Assembly (NCBI RefSeq): GCF_030347395.1
Contig: NZ_CP128170.1
Coordinates: 3,162,001-3,226,000 of the forward strand
Source of the DNA: Microbacterium sp. ET2
Lineage (GTDB): Bacteria; Actinomycetota; Actinomycetes; Actinomycetales; Microbacteriaceae
Direction of reading: 5' to 3'
DNA length: 64,000 bases
In this document: piece by piece, positions 27,669 to 36,813 of the stretch
How the letters are laid out: each line of letters begins with the position of its first letter
How positions within the stretch are numbered: the first letter of the stretch is position 1
The notes under the pieces: model-generated
Told to the model about the DNA's origin: nothing
Database searches by the model: none
The model's input: the letters and a program-made list of their open reading frames with translations, nothing else
Made by a program: the position numbers and the translations under genes

Positions 27669-28316
27669 GTGGAACAGTACCTGAATCTGTGGCCCACATT
27701 CTGGGAAGGGTTCCGGGTGACGCTGCTGCTCCTCGCGGTCTCTGGTGTGCTGTCGCTCATCCTCGGCACGCTGATCGCCGCGATGCGCATCTCGCCCATC
27801 GGCTCACTGCGCGTCTTCGCCGCCTTCTGGGTCGAGATCGCGCGGAACACGCCGCTCACCCTCGTCTTCTTCTTCTTCGCCGTCGTGATTCCGTTCCTCG
27901 GCGTGCGACTGCCGTTCATCCCCCTGGCGATCGCCGCCCTGGCGTATTACACGTCCCCCTTCGTGGCCGAGGCGCTGCGGTCGGGCATAAACGGTGTGCC
28001 TGTCGGGCAGGCCGAGGCGGCGCGAAGCATCGGCCTGGGGTTCGGGCAGACGGTGTCACTCGTCGTTCTGCCGCAGGCGTTCCGCATGACGATCCCGCCC
28101 CTCATCAATGTCTTCATCGCCCTGACCAAGAACACCTCGGTGGCGGGCGGCTTCTTCGTCGTGGAGCTCTTCGCGGCCACGCGCGCGCTCGCCAATGCGA
28201 ACGGCAACATGGTCATCGCCATCCTGCTCACCGCGGCCGCGCTCTACCTCGTGATCACCGTCCCGCTCGGCCTGCTCGCCGGACAGATCGAAAGGCGTGT
28301 GGTGGTTCAGCGATGA
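27669..28316 (+). CDS. gluC: Amino-acid ABC transporter permease
   Basis: A 215-residue His/Glu/Gln/Arg/opine-type permease with about five membrane segments and the EAA loop (EALRSGINGVPVGQAEAARSIGLG) that contacts the ATPase. It starts with GTG after a perfect ribosome site and overlaps gluD by ATGA. Confidence 0.92.
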   Translation: MEQYLNLWPTFWEGFRVTLLLLAVSGVLSLILGTLIAAMRISPIGSLRVFAAFWVEIARNTPLTLVFFFFAVVIPFLGVRLPFIPLAIAALAYYTSPFVAEALRSGINGVPVGQAEAARSIGLGFGQTVSLVVLPQAFRMTIPPLINVFIALTKNTSVAGGFFVVELFAATRALANANGNMVIAILLTAAALYLVITVPLGLLAGQIERRVVVQR

Positions 28317-29248
28317 GTGCTCCCAGTGTCCTCTTCGACGCCCCCGGACCCCGGGCGCGTCGGCTGTCGCTCATCGCCTCCGTCATCGGGGCGGTCATCA
28401 TCCTGGGCGTCCTCGCGTGGCTCATCTGGATTCTCGCGACGCCGCGCGTCTCGGGGGGCGTGCCCGTCCCGGCGATCCTCGATCCCGTGCGCTGGGACAT
28501 CTACCTCGATCCCGAGGTCTGGGGCGCGATCGGGCGCGGCGTCATCGCCACGCTGCAGGCGGCCGCCGTCGCCGCAGCCGGGGCGATCCTGCTCGGCATC
28601 GCGTTCTCCCTCATGCGCAGCTCCGCCATCGCCTGGGTGAGGATTCCCACGGCGTGGCTCATCGAGTTCCTGCGCGGGATGCCTCTGCTGCTGATGATGC
28701 TCTTCATCCTTCTCGTCGCGTCGACGGGAGCGTTCTGGGCCGTGGTGATCGCGCTCATCCTCTACAACGGCACCCTGATCGGCGAAGCGCTGCGGGCGGG
28801 CCTCGCCTCTCTGCCGCGCGGCCAGCGGGAGGCTGCGCTCAGCGTAGGGATGCGAGAGTTCCAGTCCAAGATGCTGGTGGAATTCCCCCAGGCCTTCCGG
28901 CAGATGCTGCCGATCATCGTCGCCCAGCTCGTCGTTTTGCTGAAGGACACGTCGCTCGGGTTCATCGTCGGATACAACGAGATCATCCGAACGATGATGA
29001 ACAACCTGGCGAGCTTCTACGGCAACCGCTACCTCTTCTCGCTGTTCTTCGTCTGCCTGGCGATCTACCTCGTCATCAACCTGTCCCTGTCATGGTTTGC
29101 GCGATGGCTCGCCCGGCGCACGGCCAGCGGCGGGCGGCGCGCCAAGCCCGGAGCGGGGACCCCCGGGCTGGCCGATCCCACCTCGGCGATCAGGCTGGCC
29201 GACGCGAATGCCGCGGCGAAGGCGTCCGAGTACCGCGGTCCGCGGTGA
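28313..29248 (+). CDS. gluD: Amino-acid ABC transporter permease
   Basis: A 311-residue second permease, longer than gluC because of an N-terminal membrane hairpin and a C-terminal Ala/Arg-rich cytoplasmic tail after about residue 275. The EAA loop is EALRAGLASLPRGQREAALSVGM. It is coupled to gluC by ATGA. The 3' end overlaps a short ACCGCG/CGCGGT hairpin that may weakly terminate the operon before pheS. Confidence 0.92.
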   Translation: MSAPSVLFDAPGPRARRLSLIASVIGAVIILGVLAWLIWILATPRVSGGVPVPAILDPVRWDIYLDPEVWGAIGRGVIATLQAAAVAAAGAILLGIAFSLMRSSAIAWVRIPTAWLIEFLRGMPLLLMMLFILLVASTGAFWAVVIALILYNGTLIGEALRAGLASLPRGQREAALSVGMREFQSKMLVEFPQAFRQMLPIIVAQLVVLLKDTSLGFIVGYNEIIRTMMNNLASFYGNRYLFSLFFVCLAIYLVINLSLSWFARWLARRTASGGRRAKPGAGTPGLADPTSAIRLADANAAAKASEYRGPR

Positions 29249-29277
29249 TCGCGGCAGGGGCGCGACTGCACGCTCGG

Positions 29278-29283
29278 TAGACT
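29278..29283 (+). promoter_or_regulatory. -10 element TAGACT of pheS
   Basis: TAGACT ends 8 nt before the GTG at 29292, leaving no room for a ribosome site. Confidence 0.6.
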
Positions 29284-29291
29284 CGTTGCTC

Positions 29292-30332
29292 GTGTCCGAC
29301 AACGAGCAGATCACTCCCGAGGTGGTGGAGGCGGCCGTCCAAGCTGCCCTCTCCGCCATCGCCGCGGCATCCGACAGCACGTCTCTCAAGACTGCCCGTT
29401 CAGCTCACTCGGCGGAGGGATCGCCGCTGGCCCGCCTCAACGCGCGGCTGCGCGATGTGCCATCGGAGAAGAAGGCCGAATTCGGCAAGCTCATCGGACA
29501 GGCCCGCGGCCGCGTCGCCCAGGCACTCGCCGCCCGCGAGGCGGAGGTGGCGGCAGCCGAGACCGCCGCACGCCTGGAGGCGGAGCGCATCGATGTCACG
29601 GCCCTCCCCGCCCGTGCCCGGGTGGGGGCGCGGCATCCGATCTCCCTTCTTCAGGAGCAGGTCGCCGACATCTTCGTCGGCATGGGCTGGGAGATCGCCG
29701 AGGGTCCCGAGCTCGAGCACGAGTGGTTTAACTTCGACGCCCTGAACTTCGACGCCGACCACCCGGCCCGCCAGATGCAGGACACGTTCTTCATCGACCC
29801 GGTCGATCGTCACCTGGTGATGCGCACGCACACGAGCCCTGTGCAGGTGCGCTCGATGCTCGAGCGCGACCTGCCGATCTACGTCCTGTGCCCCGGGCGG
29901 GTCTACCGCACCGACGAGTTCGACGCCACGCACCTGCCGGTCTTCACGCAGTTCGAGGGCCTCGTCATCGACAGGGGCATCACGATGGCTCACCTGAAGG
30001 GCACGCTCGATCACGCGGCCCGCGTGCTGTTCGGTCCCGAGGCGAAGACCCGGTTCCGCGCCAACTACTTCCCCTTCACCGAGCCGTCGGCGGAGCTCGA
30101 TCTTTGGCACCCGACCTTCAAGGGCGGTGCGCGCTGGATCGAGTGGGGCGGATGCGGGATGGTGAACCCCAATGTGCTGCGCGCGGCGGGAATCGACCCC
30201 GAAGAGTACTCGGGCTTCGCGTTCGGGATGGGGATCGAGCGGACACTGATGTTCCGCAGCGATGTGCAGGACATGCGCGACATGGCCGAGGGCGATGTGC
30301 GCTTCAGTGAGCAGTTCGGGATGGTGGTGTGA
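29292..30332 (+). CDS. pheS: Phenylalanine--tRNA ligase alpha subunit
   Basis: A 346-residue class II synthetase subunit that carries the Phe-AMP active site. An N-terminal coiled-coil (about 1-95) binds tRNA; then HPISLLQEQVADIF, motif 2 around FRANYFPFTEPSAE and motif 3 GFAFGMGIERTLM. The GTG at 29292 is supported by the TAGACT promoter; the frame is open upstream. Its last base overlaps the pheT ATG. Confidence 0.96.
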   Translation: MSDNEQITPEVVEAAVQAALSAIAAASDSTSLKTARSAHSAEGSPLARLNARLRDVPSEKKAEFGKLIGQARGRVAQALAAREAEVAAAETAARLEAERIDVTALPARARVGARHPISLLQEQVADIFVGMGWEIAEGPELEHEWFNFDALNFDADHPARQMQDTFFIDPVDRHLVMRTHTSPVQVRSMLERDLPIYVLCPGRVYRTDEFDATHLPVFTQFEGLVIDRGITMAHLKGTLDHAARVLFGPEAKTRFRANYFPFTEPSAELDLWHPTFKGGARWIEWGGCGMVNPNVLRAAGIDPEEYSGFAFGMGIERTLMFRSDVQDMRDMAEGDVRFSEQFGMVV

Positions 30333-32864
30333 TGCGCGTCCCGCTTTCGTGGCTGCGTGAGTACGTCGATGTGCCGGCGGATGCCGCCCCTGAGGATGTG
30401 CTCGCCGCTCTCGTGCGCGTCGGGTTCGAAGAGGAGGACGTGCACCGCTTCGAGCTGCAGGGCCCGATCGTCGTCGGCGAGGTGCTCGAGTTCGTCGAGG
30501 AGCCGCAGACCAACGGCAAGACCATTCGCTGGTGCCAGGTGCAGGTCGCGCCCGACGGGGAGCCGGCCGCCGACGGCGGACCCGCCGTGCACGGCATCGT
30601 GTGCGGCGCACACAACTTCTTCGTCGGCGACAAGGTGCCGGTGACCCTTCCCGGCGCCGTCCTTCCGGGCCCGTTCCCGATCGCTGCGCGCAAGACCTAT
30701 GGCCACGTGTCGGACGGCATGATCGCGTCTGCGAAGGAACTCGGTCTGGGCGACGAGCACGACGGCATCCTGCGCCTGGTCGAGCTCGGCATCGACGCTC
30801 CGGTCGGGTCGGACGCGATCGCGCTGCTCGGTCTCGACGATGCCGCCATCGACATCAACGTCACCCCCGACCGCGGGTACGCGCTGTCGGTCCGCGGAGT
30901 CGCGCGTGAATACTCCCACGCCACGGGCGCGGCCTTCCGGGACCCGGGTGCACGTGAGTGGGGGGAGGTGAACCTCCACGACGACACGGCGTTCGCGGTC
31001 GCCGTCGACGACACGGCTCCCATCCGCGGCCGCGTCGGAGCATCGGAGTTCGTCGCCCGCATCGTCCGCGATGTTGATCCGACCAAGCCCACCCCGGCGT
31101 GGATGATCGCGCGGCTCTCGCTCGCCGGCATCCGCTCGCTCGGCATCCTCATCGACATCACCAACTACGTCATGCTCGAGCTGGGGCAGCCGATCCACGG
31201 CTACGACCTCGACACCCTGCGCGGGGGCATCACCGTGCGCCGCGCCGTCGCGGGGGAGAAGCTCGAGACCCTCGACGGCAAGGTGAGGGAGCTCAGCCCC
31301 GAGGACCTGCTCATCACCGACGAGTCGGGGCCGATCGGTCTCGCCGGCGTCATGGGCGGCGGAACGACGGAGATGACCTCGTCGACCCGGAACGTCCTCA
31401 TCGAGGCCGCGACCTTCGACCCCGTCTCGATCGCCCGCACGGCCCGTCGTCACAAGCTGCCCTCCGAGGCGTCGCGCCGCTTCGAGCGCGGCGTCGACCC
31501 GGCGATCGCCTTCGTCGCCGCCGCGCGCGTCGCCGAGTCTCATGGTGCACTACGCCGGCGGCACCGACACCCGCGCCGGCGGCGCTCTTCACGCCACGAT
31601 CGAGACGCCCGGCGTCGAGCTGCCGCGCCCGTTCGTGCCCGCGCTGATCGGCGTCGACTACAGCGAGGCCGAGATCGTCGGCGCCCTCGAGCTCATCGGG
31701 TGCGAGGTGCGTGAGAACGATCGCACCTGGATCGTCTTCCCCCCGTCGTGGCGTCCTGACCTCACCGACAAGTGGACCCTGGCGGAGGAGGTCGCCCGCA
31801 TCGAGGGCTACGACCGCATCCCGTCGGTACTGCCGACCCCGCCGTCCGGTCGGGGTCTGACATCGGCGCAGCAGGGCCGGCGTCGCGTGGCGAACGCGCT
31901 CGCCGCCGCGGGCCACGTCGAGACGCCGTCCTTCCCGTTCACGACCGAAGAGCAGAACGATCTCCACGGGTCGGCGTCGGGCGCCCACCTGCCGAGCGTC
32001 AAGCTCGCCAACCCCCTCGACGGGCAGGCGCCGTTCCTTCGCCGCAGCCTCGTCCCGGGGCTGCTGCGGGTGGCGCATCGGAACGTCGCCCGCGGTCTGA
32101 CCGACCTGGCTCTGTTCGAGACCGGTGTCGTGTTCCTTCCGGAGCCCGGTGTCGCCTACGGCACCGAGAGCGTTCCGCCGCTGGCGGTGCGTCCGGATGC
32201 CGCGACGCTGACGGCCCTCGACGCATCGATCCCGCCGCAGCACCGCCACGTCGCGGTGCTGCTCACAGGTGCGATCACCCCGAAGCAGCCCGGCTTCCCG
32301 GCGGAGCACGCCGGACTCGCCAATGCCCTCGATGCCGTCCGCACGATCGCGGCGGCGGCGGGGGTGGAAATCGAGGTCGCACAGGGCGAGCGCGCGGCGC
32401 TGCATCCCGGACGCACCGGCGTCCTCTCCGTCGGGGCGACCACGGTCGGCTATGTCGGAGAGCTCCTTCCGTCCGTCGCCGAGGACGCCGACCTCCCCGG
32501 GCGGGTCATCGTCGCCGAACTCGATCTCGACCTCGTGCTCTCCCTGGCGGGCGAGAAGGTGGTCGCGGCCTCGCTGTCGGGCTACCCGGCGGCGACCCAG
32601 GACGTCTCTCTCGTCGTGGATGCCACGGTGCCGGCGGCCGATGTCCGTGCGGCGCTCGTCGACGGTTCGGGCGCGCTGCTCGAGTCGCTGCGGCTCGTGG
32701 ACGACTACCGCGGGGCGGGGGTTCCGGCGGGCTCGAAAAGCCTGACGTTCGCCCTCCGCTTCCGTGCGCCGGACCGCACGCTCACCGCGGCCGAGGCGAC
32801 GGAGGCGAAGCTCGCCGGTGTCGCCGTCGCCGCGGAGCGCTTCGGAGCGAGCCTGCGCGAGTAG
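30332..32864 (+). pseudogene. pheT: Phenylalanine--tRNA ligase beta subunit, interrupted by an apparent one-base frameshift
   Basis: The gene starts with the ATG at 30332 (MRVPLSWLREYVDVPAD) with the tRNA-binding domain and B3/B4 editing region, and the frame is normal through ...FERGVDPAIAFVAAARVAE near 31537. There the frame changes: the continuation MVHYAGGTDTRAGG to the end (31542-32864) lies in another frame. An extra T at 31538 explains it, since deleting it gives RVAELMVHYAGG. The rest, including the C-terminal anticodon-binding-like domain, is intact. Because pheT is essential and no second copy is seen, a sequencing error is the likeliest cause; a true mutation or ribosomal frameshift cannot be excluded. 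Confidence 0.85.
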
Positions 32865-32929
32865 CCGCTGCGCTCTGCCCGGAGCGGAACGCGGTGTCGT
32901 CCCGCCCGATGCTCTGATGAGATGGCGGC

Positions 32930-33916
32930 ATGACGAACGTGCTCATCCTCGGCGGCACCGGCTGGCTGAGCGGTCGGGTCGCCCGCGCCTGGGTGGATGC
33001 CGGCGCGCGAGTCACGTGCCTCGCACGTGGCGGTCGGCCTGCACCGGAGGGCGCCGAGCTCGTCATCGCCGATCGGAGCAACCCGGGTGCCTACGATGCC
33101 GTGGCCCGGCGCGAGTGGGACGAGGTGGTCGAGATCTCGTCGGCACCCGAGCACGTCTCTTCCGCCGTAGCCGCGCTGGCGGCGGTCTCCCATCACCTGA
33201 CCTACGTGTCGTCGCTGTCGGTGTACGCGGCGAACGACGTCGTCGGCGCCGATGAGGCCGCCGACGTCAGCGCGCCGCTTCGGCCGGGGGAGGAGTACGA
33301 CTACTCGCGTGCGAAGGCCGCCGCCGAAGCATCCGTTCGTGACGTCTTCGGCGATCGTGCCGCCATCGTGCGACCGGGGCTCATCGTCGGTCCGGACGAT
33401 CCCACCGATCGTTTCGGATACTGGGTCGCGCGCGTCGCGCTCGCCGGGGTCGAACCCGTCCTCACACCGACTCTCGCGGGCCGCATGTCTCAGGTGATCG
33501 ATGTCGACGACCTTGCGGCTTTCCTCGTGGCGTGCGGGGCGGCGCGGCTGCCGATCGTGGCGAACGCGGTCGGTGATCCGATGCCGTTCCGCACGCTCGT
33601 CGACACCGCCCGAGAGGTGGCAAGCCACCGCGGCGATCTCGTGGAGGCCGACGACGAGTGGCTGGTCGCACACGACGTGCAGTTCTGGATGGGTCCGCGC
33701 TCGCTCCCGCTGTGGCTGCCGAGTGACATGCCGGGATTCGCGACGCGTTCCAATACCGCGTATCGCGCGGCCGGTGGCCCCCTCCGCGATCTCGGCGACA
33801 CGCTGCGGCGCACTTTCGCCGACGAAACCGCGCGCGGGCTCGACCGCGAGCGGCGCAGCGGGCTGACGCGGGCGGAGGAAGAGGAGCTCATCAGCGCACG
33901 GCGCCGCGCGGAGTGA
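32930..33916 (+). CDS. NAD-dependent epimerase/dehydratase (extended SDR)
   Basis: A 328-residue Rossmann protein. The nucleotide-binding loop is LILGGTGWLSGRVA and the catalytic Tyr-Lys pair lies in YDYSRAKAAAE, with VYAANDV upstream as in extended short-chain dehydrogenases. The substrate is unknown; the family includes sugar epimerases and reductases. It stands alone between pheT and a leftward ABC operon. No ribosome site is evident, and TGAGAT 6 nt before the ATG is a weak -10 candidate. Confidence 0.85.
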   Translation: MTNVLILGGTGWLSGRVARAWVDAGARVTCLARGGRPAPEGAELVIADRSNPGAYDAVARREWDEVVEISSAPEHVSSAVAALAAVSHHLTYVSSLSVYAANDVVGADEAADVSAPLRPGEEYDYSRAKAAAEASVRDVFGDRAAIVRPGLIVGPDDPTDRFGYWVARVALAGVEPVLTPTLAGRMSQVIDVDDLAAFLVACGAARLPIVANAVGDPMPFRTLVDTAREVASHRGDLVEADDEWLVAHDVQFWMGPRSLPLWLPSDMPGFATRSNTAYRAAGGPLRDLGDTLRRTFADETARGLDRERRSGLTRAEEEELISARRRAE

Positions 33917-33945
33917 GCCGAGCGGCCCTGTCGCGTCGGATTGCG

Positions 33946-34698
33946 TCAACGGTATCGGCGACCCTCATCGCGCCGATAGGCGATGACGGCGACCAGGGAG
34001 AGCGCCAGCGTCCAGGCTGCGATACCGATGACCGCCCAGAGGGGGACTTCGGTGCCCAGGGCGACGTTCACCACGATCTCGCGCGCCTGGCGGACGGGAA
34101 GGAATGCCGAGGCGACGTCGAGCCACCCCGGGAACAGCTGCGGGGGGAGGAACAGCCCACCGCCGAAGGCGAGGAGGAACATCGCCACCTGCGTCACCGC
34201 GATCGCGGCCTTCGGGCCGGTCAGGGTGCCGATGAGGATGCCGATGAGTCCGGACGGGGCCGCGGTCACGACCGCAAGAGCGATCGCTCCGAGCGCATTC
34301 AGAGGTTCGGGGCGAGCCTGGGTGAAGAGACCACCGATCACCAGGAGCGGCACCATCGCCATCACGGAGATCACCAGGGTCGCCGACAGCAACCCGAGGA
34401 TGCGGGCGCTCGCCGCTCCGGGAAGGGTCCGCAGGTACGGCGCCCACGGTTTCGCCCGCTGCTCGGCCAGCTCGATGCCGAGAGAGAACAGACCCGCCGA
34501 CATGAAGGCGAAGACCACCATCGAGCACAGCGCGGCGGTGGCGAACTCCGCCGATCCGCGCACCGCGGGCTGGGGGAGCACGAACAGGCAGAAGGCGAGA
34601 CTCGGGAAGACCAGCGACCCGAGGACGGCGATGGGCACCCGGGAGGTCTCCACCAGGTTGTAGCGGGCATGGGTCGCGGCCAGGGCGAGCGTGGACAT
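33946..34698 (-). CDS. ABC-2 type transporter permease
   Basis: A 250-residue membrane protein with about six hydrophobic segments (for example VPIAVLGSLVFPSLAFCLF and VAMFLLAFGGGLFLPP). It pairs with the ATPase gene just upstream in transcription. The substrate is unknown; such systems export drugs, lipids or peptides. The ATG at 34698 starts MSTLALAATHARYNLVE; the longer frame upstream overlaps the ATPase gene and is rejected. Confidence 0.85.
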   Translation of the reverse strand: MSTLALAATHARYNLVETSRVPIAVLGSLVFPSLAFCLFVLPQPAVRGSAEFATAALCSMVVFAFMSAGLFSLGIELAEQRAKPWAPYLRTLPGAASARILGLLSATLVISVMAMVPLLVIGGLFTQARPEPLNALGAIALAVVTAAPSGLIGILIGTLTGPKAAIAVTQVAMFLLAFGGGLFLPPQLFPGWLDVASAFLPVRQAREIVVNVALGTEVPLWAVIGIAAWTLALSLVAVIAYRRDEGRRYR

Positions 34699-34711
34699 CG
34701 GTCTCCGATCG

Positions 34712-35617
34712 TCAGCGGGCGGAAGGGGAGGTGAGGGAGAGGAAGGCCTCTTCGAGGGTGGCGCCGCGCACCTGCAGGTCGAAGAAGGGGAGGTCGTGCG
34801 CAACGAGCTTCCGCACGAAGTCATCGGCGTCGGAGACGACCGCGCTGACCAGAGCACGAGGGTCCGGGGATGCCCCGTCGATGGAGGTGATGGCGGCGTC
34901 GGGCTCGAGGGCCTGGAGTAGCGACGGCTCGACCCCGCGCAGAGTGACCCGTCGACGGCCGACGCCGGCCATGATCGCCGACAGGGTGTCATCCGCTCGG
35001 ATGCGCCCGCGGTCGATGACGACGACGCGCTCGGCGAGCTGCTCGATCTCCTCCAGGTGGTGGCTGGTCACGATGACCGTGCACCCCGCCGCATGGCGGG
35101 CGCGCACCGCCTCCCACAGTGCACGCCTCCCTTCGACGTCGAGCCCGGTGGTCGGTTCGTCCAGGAGCACCAGGCGAGGGTCTCCGACGAAGGCCATCGC
35201 GACGGCGACGCGACGCTGCTGACCACCCGACAGCCCGCCGCACAGTTTGTCGACGAGATCGTCCAGACCGAACTCCGACACGATCTGATCTCGTGGCGCG
35301 GGTACGGGATAGTGCGCGGCGACGAGCTCGAGCACCTCTCTGACCCGCAGCGACTCGGGGAGCGCCGTCGCCTGCGGGGTGCTTCCCAGCGTTCGCCGGG
35401 CCGCGGGGTCACGAGGATCGGCGCCGAAGAGGCGGACGGTTCCGGATGACGGCTGACGGACGCCGGTGAGGAGGGAGAGCGCCGTGGTCTTGCCGGCGCC
35501 GTTCGGCCCGAGAAGACCGACGCACTCGCCGGCATCGACGTCGAGCGAGACGTCGTCGAGGGCGGCGAGGTTCCCGAAGCGCTTGGTGACGCCGAGAAGC
35601 TGGGCGGGGCGAGTCAT
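34712..35617 (-). CDS. ABC transporter ATP-binding protein
   Basis: A 301-residue exporter-type ATPase: Walker A GPNGAGKTT, Q-loop STPQAT, signature LSGGQQRRV, Walker B LVLLDEPTTGLD and H-loop TSHHLEE, followed by a ~75-residue C-terminal extension typical of DrrA-like proteins. GGAGG lies 6 nt before the ATG at 35617. It overlaps the regulator gene by 4 nt. Confidence 0.9.
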   Translation of the reverse strand: MTRPAQLLGVTKRFGNLAALDDVSLDVDAGECVGLLGPNGAGKTTALSLLTGVRQPSSGTVRLFGADPRDPAARRTLGSTPQATALPESLRVREVLELVAAHYPVPAPRDQIVSEFGLDDLVDKLCGGLSGGQQRRVAVAMAFVGDPRLVLLDEPTTGLDVEGRRALWEAVRARHAAGCTVIVTSHHLEEIEQLAERVVVIDRGRIRADDTLSAIMAGVGRRRVTLRGVEPSLLQALEPDAAITSIDGASPDPRALVSAVVSDADDFVRKLVAHDLPFFDLQVRGATLEEAFLSLTSPSAR

Positions 35618-35913
35618 GATGATCCTCCGAGAAGGTCGAGCAGGTGAGCGCGGTAGGTGCGGAACGCGGTGCGCCCGGCGGGGGTGAGCGTGATGAAGGT
35701 CGCGGGCTTGCGCCCCGCGAAGGCCTTGGCGATGTCGACGTAGCCGGCGGCCTCGAGCTTGGCCAGGTGGGTGGTCAGATTCCCTGCCGTCATGTCGAGG
35801 AGCTTCTGCAGGGCGGGGAAGGTGATGTCGTCGCCGTCGGTGAGCGCCTCGGTGAGCGCCGTCATGATCCGCAGCCTCGCCGGTGCATGGATGACGGGAT
35901 CGAGATCGTTCAC
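35614..35913 (-). CDS. Winged-helix transcriptional regulator
   Basis: A 99-residue DNA-binding protein: VIHAPARLRIMTALTE, then the recognition region LQKLLDMTAGNLTTHLAKLEAAGYV and a wing with KAFAGRKPATFITLTPAG. It resembles the stand-alone winged-helix (ArsR/MarR-like) proteins encoded with ABC exporters. It is probably the autoregulator of its own operon. The GTG at 35913 overlaps the preceding membrane-protein gene by GTGA. Confidence 0.85.
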   Translation of the reverse strand: MNDLDPVIHAPARLRIMTALTEALTDGDDITFPALQKLLDMTAGNLTTHLAKLEAAGYVDIAKAFAGRKPATFITLTPAGRTAFRTYRAHLLDLLGGSS

Positions 35914-36560
35914 GCGGTGTCCCGACGCGGCTCGAGCGGCAGGACGCCACGGCCGAGGAGGACCGCGACCACGAGCATCGCGATGGGACCGGCGACCGCG
36001 TAGACGAGGTAGTGCACGGGTGTGCCGAGGAACGTCGCGATCCCGGCGACGGCGATGAACACGACGCCGAGGACGTACTGCGGGAGGGAGCGCCAGAGCG
36101 CTCCGCCGCCGAGGTAGAGGATCCCGACGACGAGGGCGAACATCCCGGGGTAGAGCACGGCGGCCGTCTCGGGCGGGAGGCCGGTGCGCTGGATGCCCGC
36201 GAGGAGGATCGATGCGCCGACCATGGCCACCGTCCACGACCAGCCGTACAGCATCCCCTGGATGCGGGAGGCTCCGCGAATCCCGGATGAGGCGCTGCGC
36301 ACCCCCGTCGTGATCGACCAGACGATCGCGAGCACGATGCAGGCGGCGAAGACCGGCCACGCCGCGGCTGCGGGAACGAGGGGATCGGGCACAGCGGACA
36401 GGTACAGGGCGCCGAAACCGATCGCCCAGGCCGCTGCCCACACCACCAGCAGCACGACGTAGCTGCGCACCAGGCGGCTCTGGGTCATCCGCTGCTGGGA
36501 CTGCATGACCCGCAGCATCCGCTCCGCCTGGTCTCTCTGGGGGTTCGTTGCGTCACTCAC
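35910..36560 (-). CDS. Membrane protein of unknown function, first gene of the ABC operon
   Basis: A 216-residue protein: a charged N-terminal helix (NPQRDQAERMLRVMQSQQRM) that may form a coiled coil, then about six membrane segments. I do not recognise the family. The GTG at 36560 is chosen because a TTGACA-N17-AAAGTT promoter ends 6 nt before it, predicting a leaderless message. Membrane protein, regulator, ATPase and permease form one leftward operon with overlapping ends. Confidence 0.75.
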   Translation of the reverse strand: MSDATNPQRDQAERMLRVMQSQQRMTQSRLVRSYVVLLVVWAAAWAIGFGALYLSAVPDPLVPAAAAWPVFAACIVLAIVWSITTGVRSASSGIRGASRIQGMLYGWSWTVAMVGASILLAGIQRTGLPPETAAVLYPGMFALVVGILYLGGGALWRSLPQYVLGVVFIAVAGIATFLGTPVHYLVYAVAGPIAMLVVAVLLGRGVLPLEPRRDTA

Positions 36561-36566
36561 GCAAAC

Positions 36567-36595
36567 AACTTTGCATTGCAAACTCAGGCTGTCAA
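36567..36595 (-). promoter_or_regulatory. Promoter and palindromic operator of the leftward ABC operon
   Basis: On the minus strand TTGACA (36590-36595) and AAAGTT (36567-36572) are 17 nt apart. A perfect palindrome TTTGCA-T-TGCAAA (36570-36582) lies between and over the -10, where a bound repressor would block transcription. Half-site-like TTTGC also occurs at 36561-36565 (minus strand) and 36611-36615. Confidence 0.65.
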
Positions 36596-36636
36596 GCTCA
36601 GGCTTCATCGGTTTGCATCGCGCGGGCCCGCGCCGC

Positions 36637-36642
36637 TATGGT
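36637..36642 (+). promoter_or_regulatory. -10 element TATGGT before the argC leader ORF
   Basis: TATGGT ends 6 nt before the ATG at 36649, the spacing of the leaderless genes elsewhere in the window. Confidence 0.5.
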
Positions 36643-36648
36643 CGGCGC

Positions 36649-36732
36649 ATGCATTCGGCCGCGCTCGACTCCGCCACGCTCGCTCCGAGCGTCGCTCCTG
36701 CGCGCCGACGTCTGGACGGACGCCGACTCTAG
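36649..36732 (+). CDS. Possible arginine-rich leader peptide upstream of argC
   Basis: A 27-codon ORF: MHSAALDSATLAPS, then VAPARRRLDGRRL and TAG. Five of its last nine codons are arginine. It has the expected -10 for a leaderless message. The Arg codons 25-26 lie in GACGCC-GACTC (36719-36729), which can pair with GAGTC...GGCGTC (36759-36772); a perfect hairpin ACGCTCG/CGAGCGT (36676-36692) lies upstream. The layout suggests attenuation by arginine supply, but arginine codons are common in GC-rich DNA and no classical terminator is seen. Confidence 0.4.
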   Translation: MHSAALDSATLAPSVAPARRRLDGRRL

Positions 36733-36800
36733 GCGACCCCGCGCACCTCCCTGGAGGGGAGTCACGGGCGTCGCCGTCGGCAGCCCACGACCCCAGACTC

Positions 36801-36806
36801 TAAGGT
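36801..36806 (+). promoter_or_regulatory. -10 element TAAGGT, leaderless promoter of argC
   Basis: TAAGGT ends 7 nt before the ATG at 36814. It supports that ATG over the in-frame GTG at 36805 and means argC could be transcribed independently of the upstream leader ORF. Confidence 0.65.
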
Positions 36807-36813
36807 GGAATCC

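Noticed and set aside
31542..32864. The second half of pheT as a separate gene starting at the ATG 31542
   Set aside because: There is no ribosome site or promoter, and the protein continues the upstream frame exactly when one T is removed. A stand-alone C-terminal PheT is not known.
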